Of a DNA stretch of 24,980 bases, positions 7,116 through 14,912 are shown piece after piece; the stretch's first letter is position 1, and each line of letters opens with the position of its first letter. Source of the DNA: JBEATZ01 sp041178545 (GTDB lineage: Bacteria; Planctomycetota; UBA1135; UBA2386); the NCBI GenBank assembly GCA_041178545.1, contig JBEGVB010000049.1, forward strand, positions 1 through 24,980. Direction: 5' to 3'. The notes under the pieces are model-generated. The model was given only the letters and a program-made list of their open reading frames with translations. It was not told the DNA's origin and ran no database searches. A program made the position numbers and the translations under genes.

Positions 7116-9104
7116 ATGTCCGACTACGTCATCGAGATCCTCGACGGGGATCGCGCGGGTGAGGTGCTTGCCCTGTCCGGCAAGGCGCTGCGCATCGGCC
7201 GCAAACCCGGCAACGACCTGGTCCTGCCCGACGAGAAGGCCTCCGGCTCCCACGCCGAAGTGGCTCCGGACGGCACCAGCTGGGTCCTGCGCGACCTCGG
7301 GTCCACCAACGGCACGACGCTGGGCGGCAAGAAGGTGACGGAACTCGTCCTCGGCGAGGGCGACGTGTTCACCGTCGGACGCACGCGCATGTGCTTCCGC
7401 TCGGCGGCCTCTGCCTCGGTTGGGTCGGCCGCGGTGGGCGGTACTGGGGCTGCACCGGCCGCGGGCGAGGACCTCTCGGTGCACACCATCGACCAGGCCC
7501 GTCTGCGCAGTGCTGGCGGCGGCAAGTCGCCCCTCTTGGTCTTGGGGCTTGCCGTGGTCGGTGCTGCTGCCGGGGCGTGGTTCTGGCTCGGTGGCGGTGC
7601 GGGTGCGGAGACCGGCACCGCCGGTCCTCGCGCCCGTCGCGTGCCGCCGCTGGAAGTGGCCAACAACCGCGTGCCCGCGGCCCAGGCCGGCTGTGAGACG
7701 GCAGAGGGCTGGGACCTGCGTGCAGCAGGGGCCTCGTTTGCCGAGTCGGGTGCGTGCCACAGCGGCACCGGTGCACTCGAGGCTGCCCGCGGCGAGGGAG
7801 TCGCAGACGCGTTTGCCCTTGCACGGCTGGCGCAGCCGCTCACGGTGGTTGCCGGACAGACGGTGACGGTGGCTGCGCACGTGCGCACCGAGAACGGCGC
7901 CAAGGCCGCGGTCCGGCTGCGGTTCTCGTCCACCCGCGAGGGGGCTCCCTTCGTGTTCGTGACGGGCACGGCACTGGGCGAGTCCGCCGAGTACGCGCGC
8001 GTGCTCGCGGTGGCCACGGTGCCGCCTGAGTGCGACCGCGCCACCGTGGAACTGCTGGCAACGCTGCCTGCCACGGGAGCCGTTGCACTGTTCGACGACG
8101 TGGCCGTGACCCCCGAGGGGCAGGGCCAGGCCGTGGACCTCCAACTGGAGTCGGGCCAGTCGATGGTCGGCACCGGTTCGAGCGTGGCAGTCCGCTCCAC
8201 CGACGCCGAGGCCCCGGTGCTGCTCGCGGGCATCGTCCCGCTGGCCACCGAGGGGCCGCTCGGCGCCCTGCGGGACGCTGGGCTGCTCGCCTGCTCGGAC
8301 CTCGGCGCGACGCTGACGGTCGAGAAGACCGAGGAGTCGTTCAAGGTGCAGGTCGCCGGGGCCGCGGGGCTGGCACTGCAGTTCCCGGCCGAGGTTGCCG
8401 AGGGTCTGCTGGTGCGCGCCGACGGCGACTCGTTTGCAGCCGCCTCCGGGGACGGGTTCACCGCGCGCCAGGTGCTGCTCGGCAACCGGCGCACCCGCTG
8501 CCTCGTCGGGCTCGAGGCGCCTGCGGCGCTCGCGACCCGCAGTGCGGGCGGCACGTGGTCGCTCTCGGTGCCTGCCACCGCGGTGGAGCTGCGCGTGCGC
8601 TTCCGTGCCGAGCGCAGCCGCGCCACCGAGCTGCTGGCCGCTGCGCGCAAGGCTGCGCCCACCGGGCCCGGCACCGCACTCGACACCCTCCGCGAGCTGC
8701 AACGGACCGTCCCGCACGACACCGAGGAACTTGCGGCCGCACAGGAGCTGCGCCAGCAGCTGACGGACCAGGTCACCGCACGGCTCGAGGCGATCCGCCG
8801 CGAGCTGGGTGAGTCGGAGTTCTTCGAGACGCGCGGCGGCTTCGCGCGCACGCTGGAGGAACTCGAGTCCATCGTCGCTTCCCACGGCGAGCGCAACCTC
8901 GCCGACGTGGCTGCGATCGCCGAGCTGCGCCAGCGGGCGGCAGGCAGGCTGCAGGCCATCGACGGTGCCCGCGCGACGGAGCGCCGGGCGCGGCTGCTCG
9001 AGCTGGCCGAGGGCCTCCAGGCCTCAGGGCAGGAGGCGCTCGCGCAGGTGGTCAAGGAGTACGCAGGCAAGCTGCCGGCCGCACCCGCGGAAGGGAAGGA
9101 GTGA
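7116..9104 (+). CDS. Membrane-anchored FHA-domain protein heading the secretion operon
   Basis: A 662-residue protein. Residues 1-95 form a cytoplasmic FHA (phosphothreonine-binding) domain with the conserved GR (28-29), S43-x-x-H46 and STNGT (63-67). A single transmembrane helix follows at about 139-158. The outer part starts with a beta-sandwich-like region (about 195-335; HSGTGALEA, VVAGQTVTVAAHVRTE, VALFDDVAV) that resembles CBM4/9-type galactose-binding-like folds. A further beta-rich stretch follows, then a helical, probably coiled-coil tail (about 525-655). This layout suggests a bitopic protein that links a phosphorylation signal to the pseudopilus platform. ATG 7116 is chosen because it immediately starts the FHA domain; the frame is open 33 codons further up. 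There is no Shine-Dalgarno (leader ccccaacc). The stop is followed two bases later by the next gene. Confidence 0.85.
   Translation: MSDYVIEILDGDRAGEVLALSGKALRIGRKPGNDLVLPDEKASGSHAEVAPDGTSWVLRDLGSTNGTTLGGKKVTELVLGEGDVFTVGRTRMCFRSAASASVGSAAVGGTGAAPAAGEDLSVHTIDQARLRSAGGGKSPLLVLGLAVVGAAAGAWFWLGGGAGAETGTAGPRARRVPPLEVANNRVPAAQAGCETAEGWDLRAAGASFAESGACHSGTGALEAARGEGVADAFALARLAQPLTVVAGQTVTVAAHVRTENGAKAAVRLRFSSTREGAPFVFVTGTALGESAEYARVLAVATVPPECDRATVELLATLPATGAVALFDDVAVTPEGQGQAVDLQLESGQSMVGTGSSVAVRSTDAEAPVLLAGIVPLATEGPLGALRDAGLLACSDLGATLTVEKTEESFKVQVAGAAGLALQFPAEVAEGLLVRADGDSFAAASGDGFTARQVLLGNRRTRCLVGLEAPAALATRSAGGTWSLSVPATAVELRVRFRAERSRATELLAAARKAAPTGPGTALDTLRELQRTVPHDTEELAAAQELRQQLTDQVTARLEAIRRELGESEFFETRGGFARTLEELESIVASHGERNLADVAAIAELRQRAAGRLQAIDGARATERRARLLELAEGLQASGQEALAQVVKEYAGKLPAAPAEGKE
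9096..9101 (+). promoter_or_regulatory. Shine-Dalgarno AAGGAG deciding the PilM-PilN start
   Basis: AAGGAG lies five bases before ATG 9107. A GTG at 9101 in the same frame overlaps this site and is therefore an unlikely start. Confidence 0.75.
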
Positions 9105-9106
9105 AC

Positions 9107-10750
9107 ATGGCTTCCAGAACCGTGGCAATCGACGTCGGCAGCCACACCGTCAAGGTGCTTGGGGCGCGCGTCACCAAGTCCGGCATCCAGTTGCAGCGCT
9201 TCGGCGTGTTCGACGCGGATGCGGGCGCGCGTGGCGTCGCCTCGGGCGGCATCGCGCTCAAGGGCGCTGTCTGCGGGCTTGCCGGCCGCGACATGAACCT
9301 GCGCTACAGCCAGGTCCCGCCCACGCCGGACTGGCAGCTGCGCAACCTGATGGACCTGGAGATCCAGGACCTGGCGCAGCAGTCCGGCGGCACGCTGTCC
9401 GCCGACTACAACCTGCTGCCCCCGCAGGACCCGGAGGCCGGCGTCGACACCGTCCTGCTCGCCCTCGCCAAGGACGAGTCGCTCGAGCGGCTTGGTTCCT
9501 TCGCCAAGGAGGCCGGCGGGTCGGTCGACGGGTTCACGCCCAACTGCGTCGCCCTCTACAACGCCTACCTCAAGTGCGGGCCGGTGGAGGAGGACGCGGT
9601 GGTGTGCCTCGCCAACCTCGGCCACGAGACCATCGACATCGCCCTCGTGAAGGGCGTCGACCTGCTCTTCGCGCGCAACCTCTCCGGCGGCGGCAAGGTG
9701 CTGGACGACGCGATCGCCGGCTCGTTCAACGTCTCCGCCGAGAAGGCACAGTCGCTGAAGCACGACCTGCTCGACCTCGATCCCGCGAGCCGCGGGCGCT
9801 TTGCGTCCGGCCAGGCCGAGAAGGTCACCATGGCTGCCGGTGGCGCGGCCAATGCCATCGTTGCCGCCATCCAGTCCTCGGTCGCCTTCTGCAAGGCGCA
9901 GACCAAGATCGCCGACCTCAAGCTGGACAAGGTCCTGCTCGCGGGCGGCAGCGCGAACCTGCGCGGGCTGAAGGGCATGCTGCGCGAGGCGCTGCGGTGC
10001 CCGGTCGAGACCTTCGACCCGTTTGCCAACCTCGACCTCAGTGCGTTGCCCGCTGCCGACGCCGAACTGCTGCAGCAGTACCGAAGCGAGGCCGTGGTGG
10101 CGCTGGGGCTCGCGGCTGCACGGCTCGACGACACGCTCTACGCGCTCGAGATCCTGCCGGACGCCGTGCGCAAGCGGAAGCGGTTCGCCGAGCGCACGGT
10201 CTTCAACGTGGCCGCGGTGGCCGTGGCGGCAGTGCTCCTCGTCGTGCAGGTCAACAGTGGCAAGGCCCAGGTCGAGGCTGCAAGCACGATGCTCGCCAAG
10301 GTGAAGCGCCAGAAGTCGCAGGCGACCGGGCTCGACGAGCAGGCGGTCGCACTCGTTGCCGAGAACGCCCGCGACCGCGCGTTGGTGGAGCACCTGCAGG
10401 CGACGGCCATGCCGTTGCACGGTGCCGTGCGCGCGCTGCGCGCCCTGCAGGCGCACCTCCCGCCCGAGTTCTGGGTGCGCAAGTTCGAGGTCGGCGTGAA
10501 GGGCGGCAGCGGCAGGGACCGCAAGCCGCAGGTGCTGGTCGAGGGCGCGGGCAAGGAACTCGGCGGCGTCGACGTGGGCGCCGCGCTGCTGCAGTTCTCC
10601 AAGGACTTCCGCGGCGACCCGCTGCTGCCGCGCGAGGGCGTGACGTTCACGTCCCCGCCCGGCACCGGCAGCACGGTGCAGTTCCAGTTCACCATCGACC
10701 TGCAGGCTGCCGCGACGGCGCCCAAGCAGGCCACCGAGGGAGCGAAGTGA
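9107..10750 (+). CDS. pilM: PilM-PilN fusion protein (GspL-like architecture), inner-membrane platform
   Basis: A 547-residue protein. Residues 1-345 form an actin-like PilM domain: phosphate-1 loop AIDVGSHTVK (7-16), phosphate-2-like CLANLGHETIDIAL (167-180), and adenosine motif VLLAGGSANLRG (277-288). In the phosphate-2 loop the usual Asp appears as Asn. The junction EILPDAVRKRKR (348-359) looks like the INLLP-plus-basic motif by which separate PilN binds PilM. A transmembrane helix (about 366-382), a periplasmic helical stretch (384-432) and a ferredoxin-like beta/alpha end (about 455-532) complete the PilN half. Separate PilM and PilN are the norm in type IV pili; the joined layout is that of GspL in type II secretion. 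It sits in the cytoplasmic membrane and connects the assembly ATPase to the pseudopilus. Its stop overlaps the next start (TGATG). Confidence 0.88.
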   Translation: MASRTVAIDVGSHTVKVLGARVTKSGIQLQRFGVFDADAGARGVASGGIALKGAVCGLAGRDMNLRYSQVPPTPDWQLRNLMDLEIQDLAQQSGGTLSADYNLLPPQDPEAGVDTVLLALAKDESLERLGSFAKEAGGSVDGFTPNCVALYNAYLKCGPVEEDAVVCLANLGHETIDIALVKGVDLLFARNLSGGGKVLDDAIAGSFNVSAEKAQSLKHDLLDLDPASRGRFASGQAEKVTMAAGGAANAIVAAIQSSVAFCKAQTKIADLKLDKVLLAGGSANLRGLKGMLREALRCPVETFDPFANLDLSALPAADAELLQQYRSEAVVALGLAAARLDDTLYALEILPDAVRKRKRFAERTVFNVAAVAVAAVLLVVQVNSGKAQVEAASTMLAKVKRQKSQATGLDEQAVALVAENARDRALVEHLQATAMPLHGAVRALRALQAHLPPEFWVRKFEVGVKGGSGRDRKPQVLVEGAGKELGGVDVGAALLQFSKDFRGDPLLPREGVTFTSPPGTGSTVQFQFTIDLQAAATAPKQATEGAK

Positions 10751-11568
10751 TGGACGTCGGTTCCTTTGTGCAGGAGAACAAGCGCTGGCTCGCGGGCTGC
10801 GGCCTGGGCCTCGTGGTCTACTTCGTCGGCTCGATGGTCGTGGGCTCGGTGTACGACCCCGTGGCCGTGCGGGCGCAGGCCCGGCTGGCGGCGGGCAGCG
10901 GCGCAGACGAGCTCTACAACGACGCGGCACTGCGCGCGGCGCAGGCAGAGTCGGCTGGACTGAAGGACGAACTGGCGCGGTTGCGCGCCGAGCTCGCGTT
11001 CGCGCCGCAACCGAGGTACCAGCTGGCGGGCCAGTCGATGGCACCCGACGACTACCTCGCGCAGGTGGGGCGCTCGCTCAAGCAGTCGATCACACAGCAG
11101 GCGGCCCGGCTCGACGTCGCAGTGCTCGACAAGAACATCGTGTGGCCGGTCCCGGTGGACGCCGAGGGCATCCGCTCGGTGCTGGTGGGTCTCGACGTGC
11201 TCGACGAGACCGTGAAGCGGTTGTTCGCGGCGCACGACGAGGTGCGCGCAGCAGACCCCGAGGCCATGGGGCTGGAGGCGGTCGACAGCCTGCGGCTCGA
11301 GGACAAGCGGCAGGGCCGCAGCTCCATCCGGGCGGTGAAGCCCGGCGAGGTGGACCTGCGCGAGCTGCTCGACCAGGAGCGGTTGAGCTTCACGTTCCAG
11401 TGCGATGGTGCCACTGCGGCGCTCTTCCTCGAGAAGTGCCGCCAGCCCGGCAGGACGCTGGTGGTCGAGTCGCTGGTGATGACCCAGCCGGCCCGCAGCG
11501 GCGAGCCCGTCACGGTCAAGGGCACGCTCGTGGGCATCGCGTTCCGCGACCAGGAGAAGCAGTCGTGA
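10750..11568 (+). CDS. pilO: PilO/GspM-like platform protein
   Basis: A 272-residue bitopic protein. A short cytoplasmic N-terminus (VQENKR) leads into a transmembrane helix at about 13-33. A coiled-coil stretch follows (about 57-82, AAQAESAGLKDELARLRAELAF), then an alpha/beta region ending in alternating strands (LSFTFQCDGATAALFLEKC, TLVVESLVMTQ, VTVKGTLVGIAF) as expected for the ferredoxin-like fold of PilO/GspM. PilO is usually about 200 residues; the excess lies in the middle (about 95-200). It probably pairs with the PilN half of the preceding protein. GGGAG at 10738-10742 serves ATG 10750. It overlaps both neighbours by a few bases, which suggests translational coupling. Sequence conservation in this family is low, so the call rests on topology and position. 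Confidence 0.75.
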   Translation: MDVGSFVQENKRWLAGCGLGLVVYFVGSMVVGSVYDPVAVRAQARLAAGSGADELYNDAALRAAQAESAGLKDELARLRAELAFAPQPRYQLAGQSMAPDDYLAQVGRSLKQSITQQAARLDVAVLDKNIVWPVPVDAEGIRSVLVGLDVLDETVKRLFAAHDEVRAADPEAMGLEAVDSLRLEDKRQGRSSIRAVKPGEVDLRELLDQERLSFTFQCDGATAALFLEKCRQPGRTLVVESLVMTQPARSGEPVTVKGTLVGIAFRDQEKQS

Positions 11569-14255
11569 GTCTTCGCAAGGAACAAGTGCTGTTGCTGGTG
11601 GTGGTGGCACTCGCCGCCTGGCGCTGGACGGCAGTCACCGGGGAAGGCGGCGTGAACTACCAGTTCCGCTCCACGCCGCGCGCCTACGACGCCACGGCAC
11701 CCGCACCCGCGCAACTCGCCCCGGGACAGGTGCCTTCCCTCGGCAAGCGAGCCCTGCGTCCCGGCATCTTCGTCGAGCCCTCGGAGACGCAGCCGCTGCC
11801 ACCCATGGACCTCGCGTTCCCGCCGCGGCCGCCGCTTTCGCTGGCCGCACTGCCGCTGGAACCGGGGCTCGACCTCGGCCACCTCGACTTGCGCATGCTG
11901 CCCGGCACGCCGGCCAAGGACGTGACCCTCGTCCTCGAGGCGGCTGCAGCCGGCGCCGGGGGAGCGGGTGAGGACCCTGCAGCGGAGACGACCCCCACGC
12001 AGGAATCGCGCGAGGAGAAGAAGGCTCGTGCCGCGCGCATCTACGACCGCATCTTCCTCGACACCCAGCCGGAGCCGTTCTTCGGCGTGCTGGAGTTCGA
12101 CGGCAACCGTTTCGACCTCGAGTCGGACCCCACGGTTGCCGGCAAGGAGCTGCGCATGCGCGTCTTCTCGCTCACCGAGTGGAAGATCGGCCCGGTCAGC
12201 ACGTTCCCGGTCAAGGAGGTGCGCAAGGTCCAGCTGGCCGACACCCTGCGCAACGAGGTGGAGCGCCGCAAGCGGACGGTGCCCCGCGACGCCGGGCACC
12301 TGCGCGAGCGTGGCGAACTGATCGAGTGGCTGTTGCAGCAGGCGCGCGAGGCCCCCGAGTGCTTCAACGAGGCGCTTGCCCAGGCCGAACTCGTGTACGA
12401 GCTGTCCAACGGCGACCTCGAGGGCCTGCGCTGGAAGGTGCGCGTGCTGCGCGCTTCCGGCGAGCTGGCCAAGGAGTTCGACCTCTTCCGCACCCTGTCC
12501 GGCAGGCACGAGGGCAGCGCCTTCCAGTACGAGGGACTGGGTGCGCTCAAGGCGCGCCTCGGGCTCGACGCCGATGCCGAGGCCGACCTGCTCAAGGCCG
12601 TCGAGCTGGCGCCACAGGACCCGGCACCACTGGCCACCTATGCCTGGTACCTGCTGTCCCGGCAGCGCACGGCCCAGGCCGTGGTGATGGCGCGTCGCGC
12701 CTTTGCTGCCATCGGTTCCATCACTGCGGCCGTCGACCGTACCCGTGTCGTGGGCGTGATCACGGCCTGCGAGCTCGCGGCGGGCAACTTCGAGCAGGCG
12801 CGCGACGCAGTTGCGTCAGCAGGCATGCCATTGCCGTTGCTGGCCGCAGCCGTTGCGTACGCCGAGGGCGACGCGGAGGCTGCATTGGCTGCCTACCAGC
12901 AGGCGGCTGCAGGGTCCGAGGCCGCGGCAGCCCGGCTCGGTGCCGGCGCAGCGCTTGCGGCGCTGGGGCGGTGGCAGGAGGCCGCAGACGCGTTCCTCGC
13001 GGTTGCCGACCAGTCGCCGCTGCTGCGCGCACGCGCCCTCACCGGCATTGCGCTGCTGCAGTTGCGCGTGGGCCAGCCCGAGGCGGCGATCACGTGGGTC
13101 GACAGGGCCCTCGAGGCCGACCCGACCGACGCCTACGCGCACTACCTGCGCGGCCGTGCCTCGCGCGAGCTGGGCCAGCTGCAGTCGGCCACCGAATCGC
13201 TGCAGTCCGCCTTGCGCGTGCGCGACGACTTCGTCGCCGCCGTGGCCGAGATGGCCGCGTGCAAGGCCGCCGAGGCGATCGAGTCGCGCAGCGCCACCGA
13301 GTTCGTCGCCGCGATGCGCTACGCGGAGCGCGCCGTGTCGCTGGCGAACACGAAGTCTGCCGAACTGCTCGAACGGCTCGGCATGATGCGGTTCGCTGCC
13401 GGCGACGTTCGCGGCGCCGCCGAGGCCTTTGGCGAGGCACGCGAGTCGGCCCCGGACGCCCAGAAGCCGTTCAGCCGCGCGGCCATCGCCCTGTGCGACT
13501 ACGCGCGAGGCGGCACCGACGAGGCGCGCACGCAGTTGCAGCGACTGGCGCAGGACCTGCCGCGCGACCACGAGTTGCGGGCCTACACCGAGCAGACCCT
13601 GGCCCGGATCGACGACCACTCCCAGAAGGAGCGGCTCGACGACGGTTTCGAACGCACCGAGCTGGGCTCGATCTGGACCGTCGAACGCGACGGCGCCCTC
13701 GGCCCCACGATCGGGGACGGCAAAGTCGTGCTGCGCGGTTCGCACAGCAAGGCAGGCGAGGTCTGGGCCGAGCGCCCGGGCGTGCTCGCCAAGGGCGGCC
13801 GCTTCCTCGCGCTGCGCGTGCGCATGGCACCCGGTGCCGCACAGGCCACGGCCGACGCGTTCGTGGGCATGCGCCTCGAGACGCAGCGTGCGCAGGCGGG
13901 GTCACAGTCCGACTTCCGTGCCTCGCTGGGCATGCGCGACGGCAGGCCCTACCTGCTGGTGGAGGACGGCCGCGCCGAGGCGTTCCGCAAGGAGTTCACG
14001 CTGCCGGGCTTCAGCGCCACGGCCGCGGCCGAGCTGGAACTGCGCGTGCTGCCGCGCGACGAGGCCGGCAGGCTGTTCGCGCTTCAGGCCTTCTGGAACG
14101 GGCAGCCGCTGCTGGAGCAACCGCGCCCGCTCGACAACCTGCGGCGCGACACCCAGTTCGAGCTGCGCACGCAGCTGTTCGCAGCCGGTGCCCGCGGCGG
14201 CGCCGTGGACGTGACGTTCGACGAGTACCACCTGGAGCGCCGCAAGGACGGCTGA
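11565..14255 (+). CDS. Periplasmic TPR protein with C-terminal concanavalin-like domain
   Basis: An 896-residue protein starting at GTG 11565, overlapping the pilO stop (GTGA) with AGGAG at 11552-11556. Residues 7-19 are a hydrophobic anchor. A Pro-rich region (about 40-100) and a short beta part (GVLEFDGNRFDL, about 165-205) precede a long alpha-helical repeat region (about 260-680) with TPR signatures such as AEADLLKAVELAPQDP, AITWVDRALEADPTDAYAHY and RGAAEAFGEARESAPDA. From about 690 a beta-rich domain begins with DDGFERTELGSIWTV and ends VDVTFDEYHLERR, the outline of a concanavalin-like/LamG sandwich. Position between platform and pseudopilins suggests a scaffold in the periplasm, possibly in the role of PilP/GspC or a pilotin, but this is inference. 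TGA overlaps the next ATG. Confidence 0.82.
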   Translation: MSLRKEQVLLLVVVALAAWRWTAVTGEGGVNYQFRSTPRAYDATAPAPAQLAPGQVPSLGKRALRPGIFVEPSETQPLPPMDLAFPPRPPLSLAALPLEPGLDLGHLDLRMLPGTPAKDVTLVLEAAAAGAGGAGEDPAAETTPTQESREEKKARAARIYDRIFLDTQPEPFFGVLEFDGNRFDLESDPTVAGKELRMRVFSLTEWKIGPVSTFPVKEVRKVQLADTLRNEVERRKRTVPRDAGHLRERGELIEWLLQQAREAPECFNEALAQAELVYELSNGDLEGLRWKVRVLRASGELAKEFDLFRTLSGRHEGSAFQYEGLGALKARLGLDADAEADLLKAVELAPQDPAPLATYAWYLLSRQRTAQAVVMARRAFAAIGSITAAVDRTRVVGVITACELAAGNFEQARDAVASAGMPLPLLAAAVAYAEGDAEAALAAYQQAAAGSEAAAARLGAGAALAALGRWQEAADAFLAVADQSPLLRARALTGIALLQLRVGQPEAAITWVDRALEADPTDAYAHYLRGRASRELGQLQSATESLQSALRVRDDFVAAVAEMAACKAAEAIESRSATEFVAAMRYAERAVSLANTKSAELLERLGMMRFAAGDVRGAAEAFGEARESAPDAQKPFSRAAIALCDYARGGTDEARTQLQRLAQDLPRDHELRAYTEQTLARIDDHSQKERLDDGFERTELGSIWTVERDGALGPTIGDGKVVLRGSHSKAGEVWAERPGVLAKGGRFLALRVRMAPGAAQATADAFVGMRLETQRAQAGSQSDFRASLGMRDGRPYLLVEDGRAEAFRKEFTLPGFSATAAAELELRVLPRDEAGRLFALQAFWNGQPLLEQPRPLDNLRRDTQFELRTQLFAAGARGGAVDVTFDEYHLERRKDG

Positions 14256-14896
14256 TGCCCATGCAACGCGGATTCACCCTCATCGAGCTGCTCGTCGTGA
14301 TCGGCATCCTCGGGTTGCTGGCCGCCGCCTTCCTGCCCGACCTCATCGGTGGCAGGGACACGGCCAACATCACCGAGACCGGGTTGCGCCAGCAGTTCCT
14401 CGTCAACGGCATCAATGCGTACAAGTCGGCCAACGGCACCGTGCCGCCGGACGACCTGCGCGACCCGCTCGCCAAGCTCACCGTCAAGCCGGACAACGGC
14501 AGCAACATGGGCATCGAGTCGCTGGTGTTCTTCCTGAGCCAGAAGGGCTCGGGCGGCATCGACCTCTCGGAGCACGAGGCATGGCTCGACAACACCGATG
14601 CCGATGACCACGGGACGGCGATGCCGCGTCTGGGCCGCACGACGCGCATGGAGGTGGTGGATGCCTGGGGCACGCCGATGGCGTACTTCTCGTCGGTGTC
14701 GCAGGTGGCCGGCTTCGACAAGGTGCAGAAGGTCATGCTGCCCGGCGAGGGCGGCGGCGGCGAGGTGGTGGACGCGAAGGCCTGGAAGCGTGCCGACGGC
14801 GGGTTCCTCGGCGCCGGCAAGTACCAGATCGTGTCGGCAGGCAAGGACCGCGTGTTCAACACCGAAGACGACGTGACCTGGCCCGAACGCTTCTGA
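14255..14896 (+). CDS. gspG: GspG-like major pseudopilin
   Basis: A 213-residue type IV pilin-like protein. The prepilin peptidase site is MPMQRG|FTLIE with the conserved Glu at position +5 of the mature form, followed by a hydrophobic helix to about residue 27. The C-terminal half has DAWGTPMAY (compare D-P-W-G-N-P-Y of GspG) and YQIVSAGKDRVFNTEDD, matching the GspG calcium-binding loop. It polymerises into the pseudopilus in the periplasm. It is longer than typical GspG (about 140), with extra sequence around VFFLSQKGSGGIDLSEHE and LPGEGGGGEVVDAK. ATG 14255 is chosen over 14261 because AAGGA (14244-14248) is six bases upstream of it. Confidence 0.92.
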   Translation: MPMQRGFTLIELLVVIGILGLLAAAFLPDLIGGRDTANITETGLRQQFLVNGINAYKSANGTVPPDDLRDPLAKLTVKPDNGSNMGIESLVFFLSQKGSGGIDLSEHEAWLDNTDADDHGTAMPRLGRTTRMEVVDAWGTPMAYFSSVSQVAGFDKVQKVMLPGEGGGGEVVDAKAWKRADGGFLGAGKYQIVSAGKDRVFNTEDDVTWPERF

Positions 14897-14912
14897 CGAG
14901 GACCTGCACCCA

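Noticed and set aside
7124..11044. 1306-codon open frame on the minus strand opposite the FHA and PilM-PilN genes
   Set aside because: Low-complexity Ser/Arg/Ala translation with no recognisable domain; the opposite strand carries clear FHA and PilM motifs.
12179..14254. Long plus-strand frame running in a second register through the TPR gene into gspG
   Set aside because: Before 14255 it is an Arg/Gly/Ala-rich shadow of the TPR gene; only the part from 14255 on, with a prepilin signal, is real.
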